This document shows, one piece after another, positions 31,593-39,017 of a stretch of DNA of 64,000 nucleotides. The position numbers and the translations under genes are program-made. The DNA comes from Burkholderiales bacterium (GTDB lineage Bacteria; Pseudomonadota; Gammaproteobacteria; Burkholderiales; Burkholderiaceae_C): NCBI GenBank assembly GCA_028872015.1, contig JAGWLO010000009.1, positions 1 through 64,000 on the forward strand. Direction: 5' to 3'. Numbering within the stretch: the first letter of the stretch is position 1; the number at the start of each line of letters is the position of its first letter. The notes beneath the pieces are model-generated. The model did not search any database. It saw only the letters and a program-made list of their open reading frames with translations, and was not told the DNA's origin.

Positions 31593-32833
31593 GCCGGCCG
31601 GCGCAGCGTGAACTGCACGACGTCGGTGCTGCCGGTGTCGAAGGCTGCTTCGCAGTAGGCCAGGTAGAACTCCCAGATGCGCATGAAGCGGGTGTCGAAG
31701 CCCAGCTGGCGCAGCGGCCCGTCCTGGCTCACGAAGCGCGCGCGCCAGCGGCGCAGCGTCTCGGCGTAGTCGGCGCCGAAGGCCAGTTCGTTGACCACCA
31801 CCAGCCCGGCCCGGGCCGCCTCGGCGCGGAAGGCCCCGGGGCTGGGCAGCAGGCCGCCCGGAAAGATGTACTGCTGGATGAAATCGGACGAGCGCAGGTA
31901 GCGCGCGAACAGGTCGTCGCGGATCGTGATCGACTGGATGCAGGCGTGGCCGCCGGGCTTCAGGCGCTCGCGCAGGGTGGCGAAGTAGCTGCCCCAGTAT
32001 TCGCGGCCCACGGCCTCGAACATCTCGATCGAGGCGATGGCGTCGAAGGGCGCGTCGTCGATCTCGCGGTAGTCCTGCAGCCGCAGCTCGGCGCGGTGCG
32101 CCAGGCCGGCGCGCTGCAGGCGCTCGCGGGCCCAGGCCAGTTGTTCGGACGACAGCGTCACGCCGGTCACCCGGGCCCCGAACTCGGCCGCCGCGGTCTC
32201 GGCCAGCGCGCCCCAGCCGCAGCCGATCTCCAGCAGCCGCTGGCCCGGCTGCAGACCGCACTCGGCCAGCGCACGCCGCACCTTGGCGGCCTGCGCCTGC
32301 GCCATCGGCTGCGCGAAGTCGCCGCCGAACAGGGCGCTGGAGTAGTTCATCGTCTCGTCCAGCCACAGCCGGTAGAACGGGTTGCCGATGTCGTAGTGGG
32401 CGTGGATGTTCTTGCGGCTGCCGCGGCGCGAATTGCGGTTCAGCAGGTGCTTGAGGCGGTACGCCAGCGCGCCCCACCAGGTGCCGTAGATCACGGCCTC
32501 GAGCGCCTCGCGGTTGACGATGAACAGGCGCAGCAGCGCCGCCAGGTCGGGGCTGCTCCAGTGGCCGGCGATGTAGGCCTCGGCGAACCCGATGTCGCCG
32601 CGGCGCAGCGCCGCGCCGCAGGTGCGCCAGTCGAGCAGGCGCAGCGCCGCTCGCGGCTCGGGCTGGGTGCCCAGGCGCAGCTGCGAGCCATCGGGCAGCT
32701 GCACGTCCAGCGTGCCGGTGCGCAGCTGGCGCAGCAGGCCGAACACGGCATGCGCCGCGGCCGGGGCCGAGGCGGGCAGGCCGTGGGCGCGGGATTCCGG
32801 GTCGGGGTCGAAGGAGGCGGTCGAGCTCGTCAT
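31589..32833 (-). CDS. cyclopropane-fatty-acid synthase-family methyltransferase
   Basis: A 414-residue SAM-dependent enzyme that methylenates or methylates double bonds of membrane lipid acyl chains. Marks: IAGHWSSPDLAALLRLF near residue 90, HAHYDIGNPFYRLWLDETM, the SAM site LLEIGCGWGALAE, the active-site regions SIEMFEAVGREYW and YIFPGGLLPS, and a final EFYLAYCEAAFDTGSTDVVQ. Enzymes in DUF1365/COG2907 clusters differ from housekeeping Cfa, and relatives in Rhodobacter start furan fatty acid synthesis (UfaM). Whether the product here is a cyclopropane, methyl-branched or furan acid cannot be told, so no symbol is given. Confidence 0.92.
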   Translation of the reverse strand: MTSSTASFDPDPESRAHGLPASAPAAAHAVFGLLRQLRTGTLDVQLPDGSQLRLGTQPEPRAALRLLDWRTCGAALRRGDIGFAEAYIAGHWSSPDLAALLRLFIVNREALEAVIYGTWWGALAYRLKHLLNRNSRRGSRKNIHAHYDIGNPFYRLWLDETMNYSSALFGGDFAQPMAQAQAAKVRRALAECGLQPGQRLLEIGCGWGALAETAAAEFGARVTGVTLSSEQLAWARERLQRAGLAHRAELRLQDYREIDDAPFDAIASIEMFEAVGREYWGSYFATLRERLKPGGHACIQSITIRDDLFARYLRSSDFIQQYIFPGGLLPSPGAFRAEAARAGLVVVNELAFGADYAETLRRWRARFVSQDGPLRQLGFDTRFMRIWEFYLAYCEAAFDTGSTDVVQFTLRRPA

Positions 32834-32878
32834 GGCCGGCGGGAAGTGGGGCGGGAAGTGGGGGCGGTAAGGGGCCGC

Positions 32879-33628
32879 TCAGCGGCTGATGAAGGCCTGC
32901 GGCGGGGCAGGCTTGGCGACGAAGGGCACGCGCTTGGTCCACAGCTTCAGCGCCTGCCAGTGGATGCGCAGGATCACGCCCAGCGTCATCAGCGGCATGC
33001 CGAAGAAGGCGGCGCGCAGCGTGCGCGGCGTGAGGGCGGCGAGCTGGCCGCTGACGCTGGTCTGCAGCAGCGGGCCCAGCTCGTCGTCGTGGTCCACGCG
33101 CGCCACCGTGCGCTCGGCCGTGCGCATGAAGCGGAAACGGTAGCGCCCCTGCACCTGGCAGAAGGGCGAGACGTGGAAGACCTTGCGCGCGCCGAGCTCG
33201 CGGCCCCAGGCCAGCGCTGGGTCGTCGAGCAGGTAGCAATGGCGCTCGCCGAAGGTGTTGTTGACCTCGACCACGATGGCGCGCAGCGTGCCGTCGGCGC
33301 GGTGGCAGTACCAGAAGCTGACCGGCTTGAACGCATAGCCGAGCACGCGTGGGTAGGTGTGCAGCCAGGCCTCGCCGTCGGCGTCGGCGACGCCCTCGCG
33401 CTGCAGCAGCTCGTCCAGCCAGGCCAGCGCGTCGGCGCGGCCGTCGCCATGGTCGCGGTCGTGGAAGCTGAGCAGCCCGAAGCGGTTGCGGCGCAGCGCC
33501 GGCACGGCGGCCGTGCGCAGCGCGCGCATCGGCAGCAGCAGGAAGTAGGTCGGGTAGGCGAAGGCGTGCTCCACCGGCCGCAGCCGGCGGTGGCGCACCA
33601 CGCCGGTGCCGATCAGGGCGGTGTTCAT
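32879..33628 (-). CDS. DUF1365 family protein
   Basis: A 249-residue protein matching DUF1365 over its length: GVVRHRRLRPVEHAFAYPTY near the start, LHTYPRVLGYAFKPVSFWYC in the middle, then EVNNTFGERHCYLL and KVFHVSPFCQVQGRYRFR. The family always travels with a flavin amine-oxidase-like protein and a Cfa-like methyltransferase and is needed for unusual fatty acids, but its chemistry is not established. It lies 31 bp after the COG2907 gene and 45 bp before the methyltransferase gene on the same strand. Confidence 0.92.
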   Translation of the reverse strand: MNTALIGTGVVRHRRLRPVEHAFAYPTYFLLLPMRALRTAAVPALRRNRFGLLSFHDRDHGDGRADALAWLDELLQREGVADADGEAWLHTYPRVLGYAFKPVSFWYCHRADGTLRAIVVEVNNTFGERHCYLLDDPALAWGRELGARKVFHVSPFCQVQGRYRFRFMRTAERTVARVDHDDELGPLLQTSVSGQLAALTPRTLRAAFFGMPLMTLGVILRIHWQALKLWTKRVPFVAKPAPPQAFISR

Positions 33629-33659
33629 CGGCGCATCCCGCGCTGGGCTGAGGCGGCCT

Positions 33660-34976
33660 TCAAGCGGCCACGCGCCAGGCGTCCTCGGCGGTGGGGGCGG
33701 CCTGCCAGCGCCGACGCAGCTGCGCCACCACGTCCAGGGCCGAGCCCAGGCCGTCCTCGTGGAAGCCGTAGCGCGTCCAGGCGCCGCAGAACCACATGTG
33801 GCCCTGCCCCTGGATCCCCGGCAGCCGGCGCTGGGCGTCGATGGCGGCGCGGTCGAACACCGGGTGGCTGTAGGCGTAGCGGCCGATCACCTGCGCCGGG
33901 TCGGGCCGGCGGGCCGGATCGGGGTTGAGCGAGACGATCACCGGCCGTTGCCAGGGCAGCGGCTGCAGGCGGTTGATGAGGTAGTGCAGGCAGACGCCGG
34001 CCTGCTCGCGCCCGGCCTCCTGGGCGCGGGCGTAGTTCCAGGCCGCCCAGGCCCGGCGCGCGCGCGGCAGCAGCGCGGTGTCGGTGTGCAGCACGGCCTC
34101 GTTCGGGTGGTAGGCGATGGCGCCCAGCACCGAGCGCTCGGCCGGGGTCGCGTCGCTCAGCAGGGCCAGGCCCTGGTCACTGTGGCAGGCCAGCACGACC
34201 TCGTCGAAGCGCTCGCTGCCGGCGTCGGTGGCCACCATCACGCCGGCCGTGCCTTCGCCCGGCGGCAGCCGCCGCAGCGCGCGCACCGGGGTGCCGGTGC
34301 GGGCATCGGGAATCTCGCGCAGCAGCCGCGTCACGTACTCGCGCGAGCCGCCGCGCACCGTGTACCACTGCGGCCGGTCCTGCACCTGGATCAGGCCGTG
34401 GTTGTGGCAGAACCGGATCATGGTGGCGATCGGGAAGCGCAGCATCTGGTCGGTCGGGCACGACCAGATGCAGCCGATCATGGGCAGGAAGTACCAGTCG
34501 CGAAACGCGCTGCCGAAGCGGTGCCGGGCCAGGAACTCGCCGATCGGCTCGGCGCCCTCGTCGGGCGTGTCGCGCAGGGCGATCGCGGTGGCCAGGCGGT
34601 TGAAGCGCAGGATCTCGCGCAGCATGTGCACGAAGCGCGGGCGCAGCAGGTTGCGGCGCTGCGCGAACACGCCGTTCAGGTCGCGGCCGCTCCATTCGAG
34701 TCCCGGGGCCTGGACCGAGAACGACATGTCCGATGCCGCGGTGGGCACGCCCAGCCGCTCGAACAGCTGCCGCAGCTTCGGGTAGGTGCGGTGGTTGAAC
34801 ACCAGGAAGCCGGTGTCCACGCCGTGCGTCACGCCGTCCAGCGTCACGTCCACGGTGTGGGCGTGGCCGCCGAAGCGGCGGTCGGCCTCGAACAGCGTCA
34901 CCTGCGCCAGCGAGGCCAGCCCCTGCGCGGCGGCCAGGCCGGCGATGCCCGAGCCGATGACCGCCACGCGCTTCAT
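33660..34976 (-). CDS. NAD(P)/FAD-dependent amine oxidase-like oxidoreductase (COG2907)
   Basis: A 438-residue flavoprotein: the FAD-binding GSGIAGLAAAQGLA at residues ~8-21, the E-x-x-x-x-x-GGHAHT motif, and a C-terminal FAD contact (GLGSALDVVAQL). The central wording (DTGFLVFNHRTYPKLRQLF, FYLPMIGCIWSCP-like) is diagnostic of COG2907. Relatives are proposed acyl-chain desaturases acting with Cfa-like enzymes. It is the first gene of the eight-gene lipid operon. Its ATG lies just 20 nt beyond the T run of a hairpin terminator in the leader, so expression may need read-through or an internal start. Confidence 0.9.
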   Translation of the reverse strand: MKRVAVIGSGIAGLAAAQGLASLAQVTLFEADRRFGGHAHTVDVTLDGVTHGVDTGFLVFNHRTYPKLRQLFERLGVPTAASDMSFSVQAPGLEWSGRDLNGVFAQRRNLLRPRFVHMLREILRFNRLATAIALRDTPDEGAEPIGEFLARHRFGSAFRDWYFLPMIGCIWSCPTDQMLRFPIATMIRFCHNHGLIQVQDRPQWYTVRGGSREYVTRLLREIPDARTGTPVRALRRLPPGEGTAGVMVATDAGSERFDEVVLACHSDQGLALLSDATPAERSVLGAIAYHPNEAVLHTDTALLPRARRAWAAWNYARAQEAGREQAGVCLHYLINRLQPLPWQRPVIVSLNPDPARRPDPAQVIGRYAYSHPVFDRAAIDAQRRLPGIQGQGHMWFCGAWTRYGFHEDGLGSALDVVAQLRRRWQAAPTAEDAWRVAA

Positions 34977-34996
34977 GGCGCGACGCTCCGGGCATG

Positions 34997-35168
34997 AAAA
35001 CGGGCACCGCCCAGGGTGCCCGGGGCATTAAAGACTGTCGTGCGGCGCGACGGAGCGAACGAGGGAGGGAGGGAGGAGGAGGAGAGACACTCCGAGCTTG
35101 CAGTCAGCGATGCTGACAGGCCGCACGACAGGGAAACGGTAGACGTCGCTCCCCACGGGCGGGGCGAC
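34997..35168 (-). ncRNA. candidate structured leader or small RNA with CCUCCUCCC loop upstream of the lipid operon
   Basis: Read on the minus strand, this part of the 550-bp intergenic gap folds by eye into several elements. There is a bulged hairpin (35145-35168), and a perfect 12-bp long-range stem joins 35120-35131 to 35035-35046. Inside that stem are a GTCAGC/GCTGAC hairpin (35103-35117) and a CGGAG/CTCCG stem (35090-35094 with 35051-35055) enclosing a pyrimidine loop that contains CCTCCTCCC (35071-35079). It ends with an 8-bp GC hairpin (35001-35022) followed by TTTT (34997-35000), a Rho-independent terminator. The C-rich motif is that of CcsR-type anti-Shine-Dalgarno small RNAs. Transcription and the 5' end are unproven. 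Confidence 0.45.
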
Positions 35169-35320
35169 ATGGCAGTCAGAGCGCTGGCCGGCGCCGAAAG
35201 TTCCGCCGGGCGGTCGCGGCGGGTGGCGCGCTGGGCTCGCTGCGGGCTCCGGTGGGTGGCGGGTGGGGCCTTGACGTTGGGCATCGGACCTCTTACGCGG
35301 CAGGGTGGCAGATGGATGTG

Positions 35321-35347
35321 AACCGAACGTTCATAACGCGACCGGTT
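35321..35347. promoter_or_regulatory. possible operator between litR and the lipid operon
   Basis: An AT-richer patch in the divergent intergenic region carries AACCG (35321-35325) and CGGTT (35343-35347) as an inverted repeat, with the palindromes GAACGTTC (35325-35332) and ACCGGT (35341-35346) inside it. Position and symmetry suggest a regulator site controlling one or both directions. No consensus for this LitR is known to me, so the assignment is tentative. The remaining gap (about 35169-35320 and 35348-35526) shows no gene; a CATAAT at 35456-35461 could be a -10 element for litR. Confidence 0.3.
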
Positions 35348-35526
35348 AGTATTGTGGCGCACTCGGGGCCTCGGCGCCAGCCCCGCAGAAACCGGGTCGG
35401 GTGGATCCGGCCGCAGGAATGTCCTGTTCAAGACGATGAATCCACCCAGTCGATGGTCATAATCTGACGCTTCGGTTTTCGATTGTCCAGGACACATCCA
35501 GTCTCCGCGTCGCCGCGTACCTGTCC

Positions 35527-36507
35527 ATGGAAACGAACGTGAACGACCGTACCTCCGCCGTCCCGATCACCTTGTCCATTGCTGCCGTGGAGCGCGATAC
35601 CGGCCTGAGCAAAGACACGCTGCGCGTGTGGGAGCGGCGCTACGGTTTCCCGCTGCCGGCGCGCGACACCCTCGGCGAGCGCGCCTACCCGCTGGAGCAG
35701 GTCGAGAAGCTGCGCCTGCTCAAGCGCCTGCTGGACGCCGGCCACCGGCCCGGCCGCATCGTGCCGCTGCCCCTGGAGGAGCTGCAGTCGATCGCCGAGC
35801 AGACCGTGGACCAGCCGCAGCGCGGCCTCGAGGCGGCGCTGCGCTCGGACGACGTGCGCGCCCATATCGACCTCGTCCGCGCCCACGACGCGCCGGCGCT
35901 GCGCGCCTCGTTGGCGCGGCTGCTCGCCCGGGTGGGCGTGGCGCGCTTCGTGACCGAGGTCGTCGGCCCGTTGAACAGCGCCGTGGGCGACGCCTGGCTG
36001 CGGGGGCAACTCGAGATCTTCGAGGAGCACCAGTACACCGAAACGATCCAGAGTCTGCTGCGACAGGCCATCGCCGGCCTGCCCCCGCCGGCGGCCGGCG
36101 CCGCGCCGCGCGTGCTGCTGGGCACCCTGCCGGGCGAGCCGCACGGCCTGGGGCTGCTGATGGCCGAAGCGCTGCTCACGCTGGAAGGCTGCCATTGCGT
36201 CTCGCTGGGCGTGCAGACGCCGCTGTGGGACCTGGTGCTGGCGGCCGGGGCCTACCGCGCCGACATCGTGGGGCTGAGCTTCACCGGCTGCACCAGCCCG
36301 AACCAGATCGTGGACGGGCTGACCGAGCTGCGGGCCAAGCTGCCGCCGCTGATCGGGCTGTGGGCCGGCGGCAGCGCACCGGTGCTGCACCGCCGTGCCC
36401 TGGCGGGGGTGGAGCCCTTCGCGGCCATGGACGGGTTGCCGGCGGCCGTGCAGCGCTGGCGGGCCGGCCATGTGACATGGCATGACCCGGTGAAACGGGT
36501 TCCCTAG
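35527..36507 (+). CDS. litR: MerR family regulator with B12-binding domain (LitR/CarH-type photoreceptor)
   Basis: A 326-residue regulator. Residues ~15-85 are a MerR winged helix (IAAVERDTGLSKDTLRVWER, RRYGFPLPARD). A helical bundle follows with W157-x9-E167-H168, the W-x9-EH motif that caps the adenosyl group in CarH. The Rossmann-like B12 domain (from ~195) has E204-x-H206-x-x-G209, the cobalt lower-ligand motif ExHxxG. Together these indicate an adenosylcobalamin-dependent light sensor that releases DNA on illumination. The residue after W157 is Leu, where CarH of Thermus has His132. It diverges from the eight-gene lipid operon and precedes a ferritin-like gene by 10 bp, both likely targets. 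Confidence 0.88.
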   Translation: METNVNDRTSAVPITLSIAAVERDTGLSKDTLRVWERRYGFPLPARDTLGERAYPLEQVEKLRLLKRLLDAGHRPGRIVPLPLEELQSIAEQTVDQPQRGLEAALRSDDVRAHIDLVRAHDAPALRASLARLLARVGVARFVTEVVGPLNSAVGDAWLRGQLEIFEEHQYTETIQSLLRQAIAGLPPPAAGAAPRVLLGTLPGEPHGLGLLMAEALLTLEGCHCVSLGVQTPLWDLVLAAGAYRADIVGLSFTGCTSPNQIVDGLTELRAKLPPLIGLWAGGSAPVLHRRALAGVEPFAAMDGLPAAVQRWRAGHVTWHDPVKRVP

Positions 36508-36510
36508 AAT
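36505..36510 (+). promoter_or_regulatory. putative -10 element of the ferritin-like gene
   Basis: TAGAAT overlaps the litR stop codon and is followed after 7 nt by the next ATG. ATGACC at 36482-36487 lies exactly 17 bp upstream and matches four of six -35 positions. This would make a separate, leaderless message for the downstream gene in addition to read-through from litR. Confidence 0.35.
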
Positions 36511-36517
36511 CGGCAGG

Positions 36518-37393
36518 ATGGACGCGGTCAAAACCATGCTTTACCCCGAACTCTTCCGCCAGCTCGAGGCCGTGCGCTGGAACATGGACCAGGACATCCC
36601 CTGGGACCGCTTCGACCCCGCCCTGCTCAGCGAAGAGCAGGCGCAGACGGTGAAGATGAACGCCATCACCGAATGGGCGGCGCTGCCGGCGACCGAGATG
36701 TTTCTGCGCGACAACCGCGAGGACAGCGACTTCTCGGCCTTCATGAGCGTGTGGTTCTTCGAGGAGCAGAAGCACTCGCTGGTCCTGATGGAATACCTGC
36801 GCCGCTTCCGCCCCGACCTCGTGCCCAGCGAGGAAGAGCTGCACGCGGTGCGGTTCGAGTTCGACCCCGCGCCCGCGCTCGAGACGCTGATGCTGCATTT
36901 CTGCGGCGAGATCCGGCTCAACCACTGGTACCGCCGCGCGGCCGAGTGGCACACCGAACCGGTGATCAAGGCCATCTACGAGACCCTGGCACGGGACGAG
37001 GCGCGCCACGGCGGCGCCTACCTGCGCTACATGAAGCGGGCGCTGAACAAGTTCGGCGACGAGGCCAAGGCCGCCTTCGCCAAGGTCGGCGTGCTGATGG
37101 CCAGTGCGCGCCGCACGGCGCAGGCGCTGCACCCGACCAACCTGCACGTCAACGTCAAGCTGTTCCCGCGCGACACCATTCAGAGTCGCCTGCCCGACCC
37201 CGACTGGCTGGAGCAGTGGCTGGACAAGCAGATCCAGTTCGACACGGTCTGGGAAGGCAAGGTCGTCGAGCGCATCCTGCACAACCTGAGCCTGCTGATG
37301 GAGCGCAGCTTCGCCAGCGTGCAGGAGCTCAACCGCTACCGCAAGGAGCTCACCGCGTCGATCGCGGCGCGGGCGCTGCCGAGGGCGGTCTGA
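36518..37393 (+). CDS. ferritin-like diiron protein, acyl-ACP desaturase-like
   Basis: A 291-residue, mostly helical protein. Two E-x-x-H motifs typical of a carboxylate-bridged diiron centre are visible: FFEEQKHSLVL near residue 85 and LARDEARHGGAYL near residue 160. Further acidic helix positions (EWAALPATEMF near 55, HFCGEIRLNHWY near 130) complete the four-helix set. Such proteins use O2 to oxidise C-H bonds, and the layout is closest to the ferritin-like/fatty acid desaturase type 2 group. Lying 10 bp after litR, it may act on the fatty acids handled by the divergent operon. Substrate is unknown. Confidence 0.75.
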   Translation: MDAVKTMLYPELFRQLEAVRWNMDQDIPWDRFDPALLSEEQAQTVKMNAITEWAALPATEMFLRDNREDSDFSAFMSVWFFEEQKHSLVLMEYLRRFRPDLVPSEEELHAVRFEFDPAPALETLMLHFCGEIRLNHWYRRAAEWHTEPVIKAIYETLARDEARHGGAYLRYMKRALNKFGDEAKAAFAKVGVLMASARRTAQALHPTNLHVNVKLFPRDTIQSRLPDPDWLEQWLDKQIQFDTVWEGKVVERILHNLSLLMERSFASVQELNRYRKELTASIAARALPRAV

Positions 37394-37416
37394 GCCGCTG
37401 CCGCGGCGGCGGCTCA
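37391..37416. terminator. bidirectional hairpin joining two stop codons
   Basis: TGAGCCGC (37391-37398) and GCGGCTCA (37409-37416) form a perfect 8-bp stem with a 10-base loop. The TGA stop of the ferritin-like gene and the TGA stop (minus strand) of the GST gene are the two ends of the stem, so one hairpin serves both convergent genes. No T run is present. Confidence 0.5.
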
Positions 37417-38064
37417 GGCGGCGGGCGGCAGGTCGGCCTTGCGATCGGCCGCCACGCGCACGGCGCTCGGCCGCTCGCCCACCAGCCGCACGTAGCCCTT
37501 CCAGTCGATGCCGGCGGTCGCCAGCAGGTCCTCGCCGAGCACCGCCTTGGTCGCCATGGCCACCAGCGGCAGGCTGCACCAAGCCGCGCAGTCGGCGACC
37601 GTGAAGCGCTCACCGGCGACGAAGGGCGCAAACTTCGCCAGCCGCTGGAAACCGGCGATGTTGCGCGTGAGCGCGGTCCGCACGCGCGCCTGGGTGCCCT
37701 CGCTGACCTTGCTGCCGAAGTAGGCCTGCGGGTAGAGGTCGCGCGCCACCAGCTCCAGGTGCAGGTCGATGAAGGTGCACAGCTCGCGCACCTTGGCCGC
37801 GGCCAGCGCGTCGGCCGGCAGCAGCGGCGGCTGCGGATGGGCGGCTTCGAGGTAGTCGACGATGACCTGGCTTTCGCACAGCGTCTGCCCGTCGATGCGC
37901 ACGTACGGAATCTTGGCCAGCGGCGAGGCCGCCAGCACCGCCTCGTCGGTCGATCCGGTTTCCACGCGCTGTTCGGTGAACGGCAGCCCCTTCTCCAGCA
38001 GCACCAGCTTGACCTTGTTGTAGTAGTTGGACAGCGGGCGGCCGTACAGGGTGATCGAGGACAT
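37414..38064 (-). CDS. glutathione S-transferase family protein
   Basis: A 216-residue cytosolic GST. The N-terminal thioredoxin-like domain (residues ~1-78) has LYGRPLSNYYNKVKLVLLEK, then the cis-Pro IPYVRIDG and the glutathione-binding ESQVIVDYLE. The C-terminal helical domain contains FVAGERFTVADCAAW, with the conserved N-cap Asp. The catalytic residue is probably the Ser in RPLSNYY. It conjugates or reduces electrophiles, but the substrate cannot be read. It follows the DMT transporter gene on the same strand with a 44-bp gap. Confidence 0.9.
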   Translation of the reverse strand: MSSITLYGRPLSNYYNKVKLVLLEKGLPFTEQRVETGSTDEAVLAASPLAKIPYVRIDGQTLCESQVIVDYLEAAHPQPPLLPADALAAAKVRELCTFIDLHLELVARDLYPQAYFGSKVSEGTQARVRTALTRNIAGFQRLAKFAPFVAGERFTVADCAAWCSLPLVAMATKAVLGEDLLATAGIDWKGYVRLVGERPSAVRVAADRKADLPPAA

Positions 38065-38108
38065 GGAGGCGGGGCGGCGGCGGGCCGGCAGCAGGACGGG
38101 CGCCCAGT

Positions 38109-39017
38109 CTACGGTACGCGCGGCGGCCGGTTCACCAGCAGGATGCCGGCGCAGACCGCTGCCAGTGCGGCCACCAGGCGCGTCGTGAGCGGCTCGCCCA
38201 GCAGCAGCACGCCGGCGCCGAGCCCGAACACTGGCGTCAGCAGCGCGAAGACCGAGATCCGGGTGGCCGGGTAGTGGCGCACCAGCCAGAACCACGCCAG
38301 GTAGCTGGCGAAGGTGATGACCACGGTCTGGAACGCCAGCGCCGCCAGCGGCAACAGGCCGGGATGCGGCGGCCAGGCCTCGCCGCGCAGCAGTGACGCC
38401 AGGCCCAGTGCCGCCGCCGACACCCCCAGCTGGTACAGCAGCGTCTTCTCGGGCAGCGCCGTGGCCAGGCGCGAGGCGCGCACGGTCAGCGTGGTCAGCC
38501 CCCAGGTGAGCGCCGCCCCGATGCCCAGCGCGTCGCCCAGCCATTGCCGCGCCCCGGCCGCCGGGCGGACGAAGCCCTCGGCAAAGGCCCAGACCACGCC
38601 GCCGAAAGCCAGCAGCAGGCCCGCCACGCCCAGCGCATCCAGCCGCTCGCTGCGCGCGATCAGGGGCATGCCTGCAGCCACGACGAAGGGCGCCAGATAG
38701 ATGAACACCGCCATGCGCGAGGCGCTGGTGAACTGCAGGCCCACGAAGATGCAGGCGAACTCGGCCGCGAACAGCGAGCCCGCCAGCAGCCCGGCGCCGC
38801 CGGTGCCGTCGGCCCGCAGGATCGGCAGCCCGCGCCAGCGCGACCAGGCCAGCAGCAGCAGCGCCGCGCCGAGCGAGCGCACCGCGGCCTGCAGCAGCGG
38901 CGGAAACTCGCGCAGCCCCACCTTGGCCGCCACCTGGCCCAGGCCCCAGACGGCGCTGCAGGCCAGCAGGGTGAGCACGGCGGTGCTGTCGAGGGCGGGC
39001 TTGCGCTGTTCGGTCAT
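38109..39017 (-). CDS. DMT superfamily (EamA) transporter
   Basis: A 302-residue inner-membrane protein with ten hydrophobic segments in two EamA repeats (first from STAVLTLLACSAVWGLGQVA, second from GDALGIGAALTWGLTTLTV). The ending GVLLLGEPLTTRLVAALAAV is typical of drug/metabolite exporters of this family. The start at 39017 overlaps the stop of the rhombosortase-like gene by four bases (ATGA). Substrate unknown; EamA proteins export amino acids, nucleotides, drugs or other small molecules. Confidence 0.9.
   Translation of the reverse strand: MTEQRKPALDSTAVLTLLACSAVWGLGQVAAKVGLREFPPLLQAAVRSLGAALLLLAWSRWRGLPILRADGTGGAGLLAGSLFAAEFACIFVGLQFTSASRMAVFIYLAPFVVAAGMPLIARSERLDALGVAGLLLAFGGVVWAFAEGFVRPAAGARQWLGDALGIGAALTWGLTTLTVRASRLATALPEKTLLYQLGVSAAALGLASLLRGEAWPPHPGLLPLAALAFQTVVITFASYLAWFWLVRHYPATRISVFALLTPVFGLGAGVLLLGEPLTTRLVAALAAVCAGILLVNRPPRVP

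Noticed and set aside
35061-35083. The purine tract read as a run of ribosome-binding sites on the plus strand
   Set aside because: No start codon with a credible frame follows within 15 nt. The tract is better explained as the complement of the C-rich RNA loop.
34973-35497. 174-codon minus-strand open frame across the litR/lipid operon gap
   Set aside because: It has no ribosome site, no recognisable domain and low-complexity Ser/Pro/Arg content. It runs through the hairpins and terminator described there, so structured RNA and control sequence explain the region better.
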